A DNA stretch of 64,000 nucleotides from Saccharina japonica. Lineage: Eukaryota; Sar; Phaeophyceae; Laminariales; Laminariaceae. A model generated the notes under the pieces. That model was not told the origin of the DNA and searched no databases. It saw only the letters and a program-made list of their open reading frames with translations. A program made the translations under genes and the position numbers. Below are positions 12,801-21,560 of the stretch, one piece after another (the first letter of the stretch is position 1; each line of letters starts with the position of its first letter). The stretch lies in NCBI GenBank assembly GCA_008828725.1, contig MEHQ01004022.1:627207-691206 (forward strand). Direction: 5' to 3'.

Positions 12801-13874
12801 TATATATACCTACATGGACATTGGGATTGTCCATCGAATTGCACTTTAGTCATGGGGTGACTTGCTATTAAAAGTTTTACGGGGGGCCATAGTAAGCAGG
12901 ACCAAATATTGTTAGTAAAAATAGGCAAATATATAGGTTTTTGGGTATACCGTAGGTCCTATTTACTAGTATTTACTATTGTCCTCCGGAATAGTACAGA
13001 GCTCCTCCAGTGAGGAGCCTGAAACAAATAAGGTGCCACCCCTAGAAGGCAAATAGCGCGCGTCAAAACGCTGACCCTGGCCCTATAACCCTATCCCTTA
13101 CTCCAAGCCTGAACCTTTAACCCGAACCTTAATAGCCTCAACCATGGTTTGGCCAAAAAAAGTATAGTACCCCCCCCCCCCGAAAAGGTACAGTACCCCC
13201 TTCGTAGCACGCCTATACCGTGGTACATATGTCTTTATATCTCCCTTTCATGGATGTTGCTAATATTGAAAACATTTTCAGCTGTGAGATTGGTGATTTG
13301 TTTGGTGGAAACACATGTTGGCAAGCTGTGTGTGATGCTTCCTTTCATCGCGCGTACTATTAATACGGGTTTTGTATTGCCTCATGCAGGATACGTAGAC
13401 ATCTCGTATATGTATATATATATGAGGAGAACAGAAGCTTGTACAGTACGCCGTACGAGTACGTATATTTTTATAACACTTAAAAAACAACAGCTGTGAG
13501 TATGTATGTATAATGGCTTTCTTATGCTTCGCACAAAAAGCCAAGCCAAAAAGTAAAGCAGTACGTATAAGCTCGCAGGTTCTGATAGTGCTGACGCCTA
13601 CTGTAGTTCACTGGGAAACTTCTGTTCCATCTAATAATAATAATGGGTTTCCACCGTGCCTTCGCAGGCGGTACGCCAAGAGGAGGGAACGGACCGCTAC
13701 ACAAACCTCTACATCGTGCGAGAGGGGAAATGTTTCGGGCACGAGGGTTTCCTACAAAATGAGGCGGGAACCCCGCCGGGGAAAGTGGGCATGCGTGCCC
13801 TGGCCGACTGCTCGATTTACCTCCTCACGGATAAAAAAATTGCTAGCCTGGTGAGGAATGGCTACGTGCAGTAG
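836..13874 (+). CDS. Voltage-gated K+ channel with cyclic-nucleotide-binding-like domain (partial gene, exons at 836-983, 2413-2639, 5102-5309, 7282-7398, 9832-9993, 13668-13850/13874)
   Basis: Six exons join in frame into the S4-to-CNBD part of an EAG/KAT/HCN-type channel, a plasma-membrane voltage-gated potassium channel. In order they give the S4 voltage sensor with basic residues every third position, S5 and pore helix, the selectivity filter TTVGYGD, S6, the C-linker and a CNBD. All junctions are GT-AG. Intron 2 is phase 2 and the others are phase 0. S1-S3 must lie before the window. GYG in the filter predicts K+ selectivity. The CNBD lacks the usual Glu and Arg ligand contacts, so cyclic nucleotides may not bind, as in EAG and plant Shaker channels. 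The introns are 1.4-3.7 kb and filled with repeats. Family assignment is secure. Exact exon ends at the first and last exon are not, and regulation cannot be read from the sequence. Confidence 0.92.
1052..1855 (+). repeat. Dispersed GTACTCAT repeat family in channel intron 1
   Basis: Three related segments (about 1052-1250, 1255-1380 and 1655-1855), several preceded by G-runs, belong to a dispersed family. The family core is TATGACCATAGACCCTCGCA, then CAATGCCGGGACGGAGCACG, then GGGTTTTCACC and GCACCAAGCG. Other copies lie near 9385-9490 (minus), 16530-17100, 39535-39640, 40240-40340 and 42955-43190. No protein or clear terminal repeats are visible, so the class is unknown. From about 1856 to 2190 nothing recognisable is seen. 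Confidence 0.55.
2190..2335 (+). repeat. Tandem repeat, about 50-bp unit, three copies
   Basis: The core AGCAAGAAGACAAGGATA with flanking CGTACGTAGCCAAAAGCC recurs three times, ending about 80 bp before the S5 exon acceptor. Confidence 0.7.
2413..2639 (+). CDS. Channel exon: S5, turret, pore helix and start of the selectivity filter
   Basis: The acceptor is CTCCAG at 2407-2412 and the frame continues from the S4 exon in phase 0. Residues MKLVLTLALLGHFFGCFWSF form S5. A charged turret (SLRLEEDDLPRRY) follows, then the pore helix SIYWAFTTMTTV. The exon ends at 2639 with two bases of a Gly codon before GTGAGC, so the intron (phase 2) cuts the codon of the first Gly of GYG. This is a textbook potassium-channel P-loop with nothing missing. 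Confidence 0.93.
2650..3840 (+). repeat. GGTGTT hexanucleotide-type arrays in channel intron 2
   Basis: Two long arrays of degenerate GGTGTT/GGTGGT (about 2655-3195 and 3455-3840) are separated by 260 bp of ordinary sequence. The long Val/Gly/Leu or Pro/Thr open frames across them are artefacts of the repeat. The array begins immediately after a second copy of the exon-end word CCACTGT-GGTGA. From 3841 to 5101 no gene is seen, only C/T-rich stretches before the acceptor. Confidence 0.9.
5102..5309 (+). CDS. Channel exon: rest of GYGD filter, S6 and start of C-linker
   Basis: The acceptor is TGCAG at 5097-5101 after a long pyrimidine tract. The first base C completes the Gly codon and the next codons are Tyr-Gly-Asp, restoring GYGD. 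The S6 helix is AMIIMVIGATVFGYIVGSVS, followed by the C-linker start (ARETVKILAVSNYLGEKKVQ and MKLRQ). The donor is CAG|GTTCGC after 5309, phase 0. A short-interspersed-like element inserted in reverse begins only a few bases after this donor, and a decayed copy of the exon's 3' end lies at 6130-6165. Confidence 0.93.
5316..5540 (-). mobile_element. SINE-like element, reverse copy
   Basis: The T-rich left end (an A-rich tail in sense orientation) is followed by a body containing GTCGTAACTCAGATCCGGG, a C-run, and CTACGGTTCTTGCCTTGCAT. The body is shared with 10262-10466 (opposite orientation), 12160-12350 and 25075-25280. Confidence 0.6.
5636..5743 (+). mobile_element. Mariner-like MITE (CTATTACGG family), copy a
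   Basis: The family is about 105-130 bp with inverted ends ATTACGGGGGRCCATAGTAA and AGTAAATAGGACC, and a core AAATATTGTTAGTAAAAATA. Here the ends are CATTACGGGAGG and CCTCCGGAATAG. An A/T-rich remnant of a related variant follows (about 5758-5800). From 5800 to 6120 nothing is recognised. Confidence 0.7.
6130..6165 (+). pseudogene. Decayed copy of the 3' end of the S6/C-linker exon
   Basis: AAAGTCCAGATGTGAAGCTA, then ACAAGACAGGTTAG, closely matches the exon end AAAGTCCAGATGAAGCTCAG, then ACAGGTTCG (5286-5313), including the splice donor. It differs by small insertions. It is too short to be an exon. Confidence 0.6.
6168..7195 (+). repeat. 42-bp tandem array in channel intron 3, derived from the GATC-rich element end
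   Basis: The unit consists of GGACAAATCAGATAGATCCC, then ATTTCATGATCTAGATCGTTCG, repeated roughly 19 times around an inserted hairpin MITE (6354-6561). It resembles the left end of the dispersed GATC-rich element (ACAGATCATTCCCACTTCAT, then GATCTAGATCTTTC), so it is probably an amplified transposon terminus. Confidence 0.85.
6354..6561 (+). mobile_element. Foldback MITE, PIF/Harbinger (Tourist-like) type, copy 1
   Basis: This 208-bp near-complete hairpin has ends GGGCCCGTTTTAACGAAG and TTAATTCGGGCCC. The arms pair through CAATTTGGAAAAA and CATTGGTCAACACACGCACC around a loop, AAGATTAGGATCTTGGGG. It is flanked by TAA on both sides, a 3-bp TWA target duplication typical of PIF/Harbinger. Confidence 0.85.
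7282..7398 (+). CDS. Channel exon: C-linker
   Basis: The acceptor is TTTCCAG at 7275-7281. The 39 codons begin AVKKHVEYYLQHKSP and end PPNLRQESVLQIHK, matching the C-linker helices between S6 and the CNBD (compare the usual LP-x-L-R-x-E-V pattern). The donor is AAG|GTGCGG after 7398, phase 0. The last 13 exon bases plus the donor recur about 20 times in the following intron as a 49-bp minisatellite. Confidence 0.92.
7386..8400 (+). repeat. 49-bp minisatellite whose unit contains the exon end and splice donor
   Basis: About 20 units of CCAGATTCACAAGGTTCGGT, then ATTTTACAGAGCGTTTG and TAACCCATCTAG, fill the first kilobase of intron 4. The first unit straddles the exon/intron boundary at 7398/7399. 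Each unit therefore repeats the last 13 coding bases and a GT. Confidence 0.95.
8741..8951 (+). mobile_element. Foldback MITE, PIF/Harbinger type, copy 2
   Basis: Same family as 6354-6561, flanked by TTA on both sides. The loop has the same orientation as in copy 1, but the distinctive outer arm sequences are exchanged: AACGAGTATAAAAT is on the left here and on the right in copy 1. Confidence 0.85.
8952..9030 (+). mobile_element. PiggyBac-like short element
   Basis: It begins TTAACCCATCCAGAACTGAA and contains CACTAATTCCAAGTAGTTTG, then TCCCCAAAT, the core of a small dispersed family also seen at 14250-14484, 26060-26105 and 31992-32075. The right end is not clear. Copies elsewhere are bounded by TTAA and CCC/GGG, as in piggyBac-derived MITEs. 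Confidence 0.5.
9031..9831 (+). repeat. Rest of channel intron 4: dispersed repeat and homopolymers
   Basis: It holds a reverse copy of the GTACTCAT dispersed family (about 9385-9490), a C-run of more than 20 bases at 9538-9560, and a C/T-rich tract leading to the CNBD exon acceptor. No gene is visible. Confidence 0.6.
9832..9993 (+). CDS. Channel exon: end of C-linker and N-terminal half of CNBD
   Basis: The acceptor is CATAG at 9827-9831 behind a C/T-rich tract. Translation starts DVIVKIGIFAHLNPNH, goes on to MLRQMKPIFTLSGNYVYSPG, and then GSDGVYFLLAGVAE. This matches the start of a cNMP-binding beta-roll, in which the ligand helix is entered after an aromatic-Leu-Leu-x-G strand. The most likely donor is GAG|GTGATG after 9993, phase 0. 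The reading frame stays open to 10044, so the exact donor is inferred from phase and homology. Confidence 0.88.
10128..10466 (+). mobile_element. SINE-like element, most complete copy
   Basis: The left part has tRNA-like features: TGGAATGGCAGGTTA (A-box-like) and, 40 bp on, GTCGTGAGTTGGAGCCCC (B-box-like). The body is shared with three reverse copies, and the right end is A-rich (AAAAAGAAGAAAAAAAATAA). It is inserted between two copies of an 80-bp repeat beginning CCCCTTTTAAGGGACCCC. A tRNA-derived SINE is the best reading, but the promoter boxes are degenerate. Confidence 0.5.
10590..11230 (+). repeat. 32-bp minisatellite in channel intron 5
   Basis: About 20 units of GCGAGGTCCCTTATATAGCG, then TTTGCCCTTATC. 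Each unit carries GAGGT, as at the preceding exon's donor (GCCGAG|GTGATG), and TTTGC, which also occurs in that exon's end. Derivation from the junction is possible but less certain than for intron 4. Confidence 0.85.
11611..12137 (+). mobile_element. Mariner-like MITE copies b (11611-11734) and c (12007-12137)
   Basis: Copy c is the clearest family member. Ends CTATTACGGAGGACCATGGT and TATGGTCCCCCGTAATAG are inverted repeats, and TA flanks both sides, the target duplication of Tc1/mariner elements. Copy b has an internally duplicated GTAGGTCCTATTTACTA. A G-run of about 20 bases lies at 11870-11890 between them. Confidence 0.8.
12160..12350 (-). mobile_element. SINE-like element, reverse copy
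   Basis: A T-rich start is followed by the shared body GTCGTAACTCAGATCCGGGG and CTACGGTTCTTGCCTTGCAT. Downstream, 12560-12720 is an A/G-rich low-complexity tract with no gene. Confidence 0.6.
12874..12994 (+). mobile_element. Mariner-like MITE copy d
   Basis: Ends TTACGGGGGGCCATAGTAAG and ATTGTCCTCCGGAATAG, with the family core AAATATTGTTAGTAAAAATA. From 12995 to 13667 no gene is seen, only intron sequence leading to the last CNBD exon. Confidence 0.75.
13668..13874 (+). CDS. Channel exon: C-terminal half of CNBD (possibly ends at 13850)
   Basis: The acceptor is TTCGCAG at 13661-13667. Translation reads AVRQEEGTDRYTNLYIVREG, then KCFGHEGFLQNEAG, then GMRALADCSIYLLTDKKIAS, with an in-frame TAG at 13872-13874. 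The phosphate-binding cassette is atypical: FGH replaces FGE, and a Gly sits where cAMP- or cGMP-binding channels have Arg. Read to the stop, the final helix is short. A good phase-0 donor (CTG|GTGAGG) lies after 13850, so the exon may end there and continue into an unidentified downstream exon. Confidence 0.86.
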   Translation, partial: AVRQEEGTDRYTNLYIVREGKCFGHEGFLQNEAGTPPGKVGMRALADCSIYLLTDKKIASLVRNGYVQ

Positions 13875-14205
13875 TAGCTCGAGCGTAGGGGTACACGATA
13901 ACGTTTGCCTTCCAGGGTAGAAACTAATATTGATACTTCGTATGAATTAACTACTCTCACGCTAAAATCAACTCATTAGCTACTTCATTTTACCCGGCCA
14001 TGCCGTCTTACAGTATATATATATTAATGGTATTACTTCAAGGGTGTGTTGTTTAGTAGCAGGGCACAGCGGTTAGACTTGGTGCACAGGTTTCCGTTTT
14101 TGGCTTCCCTTGGTTTTATTCTTTTTAATTTCTGAGAATGTTCAAAGAATGGTCAAAAATGAAGCGCATGCTACGCACATTGTCGGTTGGCGAGGAAAAT
14201 ATTAA

Positions 14206-14590
14206 TATTATGGGGCACCATAGTAAATAGGACCAAATGTTGTTATTAACCCCTTATAGGACTGGAGTCCCCTTTTGGGGACAAATCACTTAGAATTAGA
14301 GTGGATTATCCCCAAAACGGGACTGCAGTTCTAAAAAACGGTCTCACATATTTGGGGACAAACGACTTGGAATTAGTGTGGGACGTTTTTTTTCCAGTTC
14401 TGAATGGGTTAAGAACTGGTCCTACGAATTTGGGGACAGACTACTTGGAAGTAGTGTGGGACATTGGTTTCAGTTCTGAATGGGTTAATAGTGAATATAG
14501 GTAAGTATATAGGTGTTTGGGTATACCGTAGGTCCTGCTTACTACTATTTACTAGTATTTACTAGTATTTACTATGCTTCCCAGTAGTAG
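14206..14590 (+). mobile_element. Mariner-like MITE copy e carrying a nested piggyBac-like insertion (14250-14484)
   Basis: The outer element has CATAGTAAATAGGACCAAAT on the left and ACCGTAGGTCCT then TTTACTATG on the right. It is split by an insert bounded by TTAA at 14246-14249 and 14485-14488. The insert starts CCCCTTATAGGACTGG and ends CAGTTCTGAATGGG, with an internal TTAA at 14409-14412 dividing a partial tandem copy. TTAA plus CCC...GGG ends indicate a piggyBac-type MITE. The 330 bp before this (13875-14205) and 14591-14872 hold nothing recognisable. Confidence 0.7.
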
Positions 14591-14872
14591 TGTAGTAAAC
14601 AGGTGAAAGATGGTAAATGATTACCACAGGTAATATACGTACGTATAACACATATTATGATTGTGTGTTTTCCTTATACGGGATGTACACCCTGCATGGA
14701 GGATATACAAAAGCCGCAAGTACGCGCGATCGAAGTGTCACACTCAGCTAGCAAAGATGAGTTTCGACGAAATGCTCGATCTCTCACAGCTTTTTATTTT
14801 ATTTCATTTATATAAAGATCGCGTTTAAGCAGGGAAGCAGGTCTTTATTGGGTTAACACTACCAGGTAAGAT

Positions 14873-15544
14873 ACTATTACGGGGGGCCATAGTACTATTG
14901 CGGGGGGGCATAGTACTATTACGGGGGGCCATAGTACTATTACGGGGGGCCATAGTACTATTACGGGAGACCATAGTACTATTACGGGGGGCCATAATAC
15001 TATTACGGGGGGGCATAGTACTATTACGGGGGGCCATAGTACTATTACGGGGGGGCATAGTACTATTACGGGGGGGCATAGTACTATTACGGGGGGCCAT
15101 AGTACTATTACGGGGGCCATAGTACTATTACGGGGGGCCATAGTACTATTACGGGGGGGCATAGTACTATTACGTGGGGCCATAGTACTATTACGGGGGG
15201 CCATAGTACTATTACGGGGGGCCATAGTACTATTACGGGGGGCCATAGTACTATTAAGGGGGGGCATAGTACTATTACGGGGGCCATAGTACTATTACGG
15301 GGGGCCATAGTACTATTACGGGGGAACATAGTACTATTACGGGGGAAAATAGTACTATTACGGGGGGCCATAGTACTATTACGGGGGGGCATAGTACTAT
15401 TACGGGGGAACATAGTACTATTACGGGGGGCCATAGTACTATTACGGGGGGGCAAAGTACTATTACGGGAGACCATAGTACTATTACGGGGGGCCAAAGT
15501 ACTATTACGGGGGGCCATAGTACTATTACGGGGGGGGCATAGTA
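14873..15544 (+). repeat. 21-bp satellite made of a MITE terminus, about 32 copies
   Basis: The unit is CTATTACGGGGGGCCATAGTA, identical to the terminal inverted repeat of the mariner-like MITE. The array runs directly into a full MITE copy at 15545. Long open frames on both strands across it are repeat artefacts. Confidence 0.95.
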
Positions 15545-15671
15545 CTATTACGGGGGGCCATAGTAAATAGGACTAAATAGGGCCAAATATTGTTAGTAAA
15601 AAGAGGTAAATAGAAAGATTTTGTGTATGTCGTAGGTCCTATTTACTTGTATTTACTATGGTTTCCCGTAA
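15545..15671 (+). mobile_element. Mariner-like MITE copy f at the end of the 21-bp array
   Basis: The left end is fused to the array. The core CAAATATTGTTAGTAAAAAG and right end TTTACTATGGTTTCCCGTAA are present. Beyond it, 15672-16000 has G and C runs and no gene. Confidence 0.75.
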
Positions 15672-15999
15672 GAAGATTAAATCTAATCACAACCTAATAT
15701 GGCCTCTAAACATACGGGGATATAGTTTTTTTTTTTGGGGGGGGCCCTCGTGGGCTCTGAAAACTATGGCCCCTCGCAATAAGTTACCGTCTAAATGATA
15801 CAATAATTCCTCTCAGCCCCCCCCCCCCCAAAAAAAAAAAATCCCATCGCTGCCTTCCCTTCCGTTTAAAAAACCCGAACATGCGGCCGTCCCCGGGCCG
15901 CGCCCCCAATTGTAGGATGCCGCGGGACCGGGTTTTTCTTATCGCGTTCATACCATTGACGAACTACGGCCATGCCATGGAATATGGCGAAGTTACACC

Positions 16000-18900
16000 C
16001 CCCCCCCCTTTCTCCACTTTCGTTCCACTTCCCCTTAAATCACGTATAAATTTGGGGAAACAGACAAAACAAAAACACCAAACCGGATGTTGGCCAAAAC
16101 CCCAGCCCTGGTCCAAACCGTCGCCCCTCCGCCGCCTTCCATCCCGAGCAAGAAGGTTAATACAACGTTTGCCGGCCGCCATCTCGTCGAGGGGGCCCAT
16201 GAGCGCCCCCTCGTCTGCCCGCAGCTTTCGTCGAGCGGAAGCCCTTTGGTTTTTCCAAACGAGCACATTTGGGCTGTGTTGGAGGGCCCGGTAGCGGGTA
16301 CGAGGCAAGCGGGCGGACGGGGAGGAAGCGGACGGCGGCTGGGGCTGGGGGCAGGGAGGGGGCAGGGAGGGCTGGCGGCCGTGCCCAAAACAAAGCTGCC
16401 TGCCGACAGAAGGCAAGGGGGGCGCGGGTAAAGGGACAGTGGAAGGGGGGAAAGCGGAACGAGGGCCGAGGAGAGAGCCGGGAGGAGGAGCGCGAATGAG
16501 GAGGGTGGGAGGGGGCGGGGTCTGCTACTCACTATCGTCCACGGCCGTCAGTCGGTATGGGACCAGTTTAAGGAAACCCTCGGGCCATCCCTACCAGCGA
16601 GCACGCTTGGGTTTTCACCAAACCAGGCAGCGGACCATTTGCTTGCAGGCAGGGCGGGGGGGGGGGGAGGCGGGGGCGAGGAGCGCTTGTACAAACGTTG
16701 CTGTAGCTTGGTTTTCCTGTGAGAAGGGCCTTTCGTCTTCACCCATCCAATTATAGCAGGGGAAAAAACCAATTTACTAGTATTATTGCTGCGTTATACT
16801 TGTTTGTTGCTATGCTCCTTCCAAACGCTTCTTCTCCACCGCGGCGGCGAAGGGGAGAGGGGCGAAGAGTAGGGCGCGGGATAAGAGAGGGGAGGAGCGA
16901 GGGAGGAGGAGCAGGGCAAAGAGGTATGAGGGGGGGGGGTGTTAAACTTCCATTTTATCGCATGGCGCCCGGAGCTCGTTATGGCCATAGGACCCTCGCA
17001 TCCCTACCAAATACCCGCGCGACGACCGTCGCGCGATTTCCCACCAAAACCAGGCAAGGAACATAGCTGCCCACCACGAGCGCGGAAAGCGCCGTGAGTA
17101 TGGGCGTGGCGAGTCGATTGCGGAGGGTGAAAAGCGCTGCGGCAAAATCCCTACTTAAAGAAGAAAAAACGGCCTCTAGTGAGCGAGGGGGCGGGGTACT
17201 CAATTTAATAGTGGGGCTGCCTAAGCTCATTTGGAACCATTGGACACGCATCCCTTTTCGAGGGCGACGGAGCACCTTCCTTACTCCAATAGAAGCACCC
17301 TCCAAAAAAACACCTTTGGGCGCTCAATTTACGTTTTTCTCCATATATTACAAAGAAAACCTTTTTTTTGGCTAAAATCTTGTATTTTCCCTCTTTCCTG
17401 CTTCGCCCCCTGTTTAGGCAACCATAATACTTACTTCCTAGAATAAAGCCGCTTCGTTTTCTCGCTTATATTTTAGTGCTTGGCCAAAACTTTGCCCCAA
17501 GTCAACACTTCGTCATTATTCCTTTTCATCTCCTTTCCTCTAGGCCACAATCCCTTCCTCCTTTGTACCTTTTTCACAACTTTTCTCCCCACTATGTTCA
17601 TAAAAAACTTACTCTCTATGGCTTTGCACATGGAACAATCTGCTGCGCCATTTACTACCTTCTTGTTCCTCCCTCCTCGGGCTTACTAGCTATAAACCTT
17701 GCCTTCTTCTTTCTGGCGCAGGTCCAACCGGTCCTCCCTACACGGAAAATCCGCAGTTTTCAGCTTTTCGCGGAAAAGTCCGACTTATGAAAGGGCCGTG
17801 CAAGATTGTACCTTTTTCATTTCCCATTCCTTTCTCAAACCCCCCCGACATTCTCTAAAGTGCTTCTTCCCCCTTCCCGACCTTCCTTTTTCTGTTCAGT
17901 GCTAGGCCTTTCCCTTTCTTCTATTTCCTTCTTTTTACTTTTCTGTCTCGTTATTCCGCCTTAAATTTCCTCTTATGGGCCAGGCCGCCCCGCTCTCTTT
18001 TTTGCTTTCCCTATACCTTCCATACTTTCTTTCGGACTACGCGCTATCCCCACCCTTATCCAGGCTCGGCCGCCTTGCGTTTAACTTTCTTCCACATACA
18101 GGCCTTTATTTCAGCCTATTGGGCCTACGGCAAACCTCTTATTTGGCCATGTTCTTTTAACTTTTATATTGCCATTATCAAACTTAACGCCCAAGCGTCT
18201 CTATTTGCTTAAGTGCGGAACATTCGCCAGCTTCTTGGCCTCTTCTTAATTTTACTTTGTTATTACTCGTCGTACTTTGCGAAGGCATTTTCCTAGTAAC
18301 TTTTGTTAAGCTTTGCCCCTGGTCACTTGTTTATGGTTCCAAGTGCTTTTTACGAGCCTTTTCCGGCGGGCTTTCCCTTCCCATTACTTCTCTTGCATAT
18401 CTCTTAGCTGTGGTTACAATCACACTTCATCAGTATTACATCTCTTTAATGTCTTAATTGTTCGAAGGTGCGGGGTCTTAGTACAGGAACTGCCTTCCCA
18501 TCGTGCCCCTTACGCGTGTTTGCCTTTAACCCTTTGCGCCTATTACTTTTATTTATCTGTGCATCCCAGAAGGAGCAAATCTTTTGAGGGCATTCTACGG
18601 CCCAAGCTACGCGGTATTTTTTACTTTGCCCCGTCTTTACGATCCGGCTTAAATTATCCTTCATCCCCCACTTCCCACTTACCAAAAACGTTACCGGAAC
18701 TCTCCCTTATCTTTGGCGGTTACATTTTAAACAAAACTTACTGCCGCAACTTTACCGTTTCGCGGCGCCGGGCTCACTCTCCCACTCCTGGTGTACTTAT
18801 GCCTTCTCTTAATGTTGTTTCTGCACAGTTTCCTTCGGCGCTTGTTTTTCTTGATAATGCCCACTACGGAAAAATCATCAGCAAACATCTATCCCGCACA

Positions 18901-21560
18901 CTGTATCTTCCCACGTTGAAACCTCCCTGCCCGTGAATTTGCCTGTTTTCCGCTTTTACTTTGCCTACGCTATTCATTTTCATTAAATTTGTTATTACTT
19001 GAATAGGTTATGGTGATATGCCGTACCATCCCGTTGCGGGCGGGCAAAAAAAAACTCCCTGTAGCGCATAATTTTTTCAAAACGTACTTCGATACCCGCC
19101 AAAACAAACACCACCAGCCAACTTCTTCGCAAACATTTCCGTCATTCTTTTTCTTCAATTCATTCTTTCCAACATTCTTTCCTCTTATCCCTATTTCCCA
19201 CCAACTTCTTTTCCAACCAGCCCAATTTCCTTTCCCATTACTGTATTCGTTTAAGCCCTTTCTGTATCAATCTAAAAAGAAAAAAACAGGTAACGTTGTT
19301 AGGCCGCCCCCCGCGTCTTTCCTAGCCTGTGCGATTATCTTTAACCTAATTTGCTGTCTAACACAATTGGTCGACGCGCAAGCTACGGTGCGCCGGCCTA
19401 AAAATCCTCTGGGCTTGCCACCCTTCCGCCCTAATCTTTTCTTGTTCCTTCTAACCATCCATTGCTTTTTTTTCCCATTCTATTCGCTTCCAAAAATCTT
19501 ACAGAAACGTTTTTTACCTACCAGCCCGCTTGCTTGAAGTAAAGCGTTCATTCCCCTATAAGGCGTTACCCGCGGTCAGCCTGCTCCTTCTTTAAAAACC
19601 AAAAAGGTTTACTTTACTACTCCTTCTCTCCATCTCTTAGGTGGCGTACTCAGTTTTTTCCATATCCAGTTATACAAAAAAAAACATTAAAAAAAAAACC
19701 ATCTATGGGTAAGCCGCCAATTCCTTCTTTTCCCCGTACCTTTCATTAAAATTTTCATTTTAAAACTATTTGGTCTGCCCCCTGCACTGCCTGTTCTATT
19801 TTCTTTAAGTTTAAGTTAACACAACTTCTTAAACTTCTTTTCTCTGTTTGGGAACTTCTTCCCTGTAAAACCCTTTTTCTTGCAAAAAACCACTGTTTCT
19901 TTCCCTTTTCTTGCATTGACATCTTACGCCCTTCGCCTTCGACGCCCACGCGTGATTATCTTTCTCAAAATTCTTTGTCGAATACGTTTTCCGTGCGGTT
20001 GTGGCGTCCCTAGAGCTTGCGTTAATGCTCTACAAAAAAGTACTTCCTTTTTTATCGCCCTTCGCAAACTACTTAAAACCATTTACCCGCGTTCGTTTGG
20101 GCCTCTTAATCTGTAAGCCTATTTCCCCGTAATCTGCCCTCTCCTGCTTTGTCTGGCCTTAGTTATCCCTTTTTATTCCTACCCAACATCTTTTGCCCTT
20201 TTCATTCCCGCGCATCAAAAAGACTATTTCATTTTCCGTTTAGTAAACTTACGTCTTTCCCATTTTTACCCCTTATTCTTTCTTCTTCTTTTTTTTTTCA
20301 ACCCCACCTTTTTTTTACTTTATTTCTAGCAATACCATACCTTCCTCCCATTCCGACCGGTAGGTATTCATGCTCGCATGAGCGTATCTTTGGCGCGATA
20401 CAAGTGCCTTTCTCCTTACTTCTATAGCCCTTTCTTTTACTTCTTCATTCCCACCATTTTTTTTTTACTGCTTCTATTGCATATAATCAAAACTCTTTTT
20501 TCCCTATTTAACTTTTTACTTTGCCTTTGTGTTTCTGGCACCAATTTTTTTCTCCCATCCTCTATTATTCTACGCCTCCTTGCCATTTTATCTCCTCTTT
20601 CTATTATCTGTTTCTTTGTCGCTAAACCAGCTCCAGCCGCAAGGATCGGGCAAAAAAAATGCTCTGCGTTAATTCATCCTCTTCTTTGGGAAAAAAAACT
20701 TCTCTCCGTTTTTTCTTTACTTCTATTAAATCTATTTCCGCCATCTGCTTTTAACAATTTCCTTACCGCGCCCTATTTTTTTGATAACTCTTCGCGGTTC
20801 TTGCTGGGGCGGCGCTTGTCTGTTCCATTATTAGGCCGCCAGTGATCCGTTAGTTCCTACGTCGCCCTGCGCCGCATTTACATTGGTAACTTCAGTTTCC
20901 TTACTTTACTGTCCGTTTTCTACCCACTATAAAAGCTCAAAAAAGAACGCCGAAGCTTTTCCCCTTTTGTATTGCACTGTTCTAGTCCCCATTCTGGGCT
21001 TCTTGGGCGCTTGTTTTGCTCTACCGTTCATAGGCATTCTTATCATCTCATCTTTCTTAAAGGGAAACTTCAAAGCCCATCTTCTTCCCCGTTTTCTTAT
21101 TCTTTGCCTTACTTTCCCCTACTAAACCGGAGGTAGGCGGCCCCACCAGTAACCAGGGACCCGGGCACTAGCTCGCCGTAGCGGGCAACCTTGCCTAGCT
21201 ACTACGGCCCGCACAAAAACCCTTTGCCTCAGCTTGGCTGCGAAAGGTTAACTTGTGGTCTGTGCCTCTGCGCGTTCTTGGCGCTGTCTGTTTCCTGTCG
21301 TTCTTAGTCCTAGCCTTTGTTGGCAACTTAAGTTTTTTTTTTCGGTTCATTCATTTCATTGTTTCTTTTAACATAACGACTGTCGCCATACTCATCTGGG
21401 AGCAAGCACGACATTTTTTTTTTTTTTTTTTTTCATTTTGTTCATGCTTTTGTTGTTGTTTGATTGTGATTGTTTCAGTATGTTTACTTCTAATCTTTTT
21501 TCCTTTTCGCTTTTCTTTCTTTCTCTTTTTTTCTCTGATGCCCCACCTGGATTGCTAAGC
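16000..21560. other. Pyrimidine-rich, low-quality-looking block, no gene
   Basis: The plus strand is overwhelmingly C/T from about 17.4 to 21.1 kb, which gives many long but meaningless frames. Copies of known dispersed repeats at 16530-16640, 16965-17105 and 17196-17420 differ from the other copies mainly by single-base insertions and lengthened homopolymers. That pattern is typical of uncorrected long-read sequence used as gap fill. No splice-bounded coding segment is recognisable. Confidence 0.55.

Noticed and set aside
13075..13140. CCCTATAACCCTATCCCTTA-like sequence resembling interstitial telomere repeats
   Set aside because: Too short and irregular; no consistent unit.
14825..15540. 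Repetitive APRNST or RGAIVLL proteins on both strands
   Set aside because: Translation of the 21-bp MITE-end satellite.
14700..15700. Regular spaced repeats as a CRISPR array
   Set aside because: Units are head-to-tail without unique spacers and match a eukaryotic transposon end; the genome is clearly eukaryotic.
17476..21125. Several 60-200-residue Phe/Leu/Pro-rich frames that look like membrane proteins
   Set aside because: Pyrimidine-rich sequence gives hydrophobic codons by composition; no splice sites, no motifs, and the block looks low quality.
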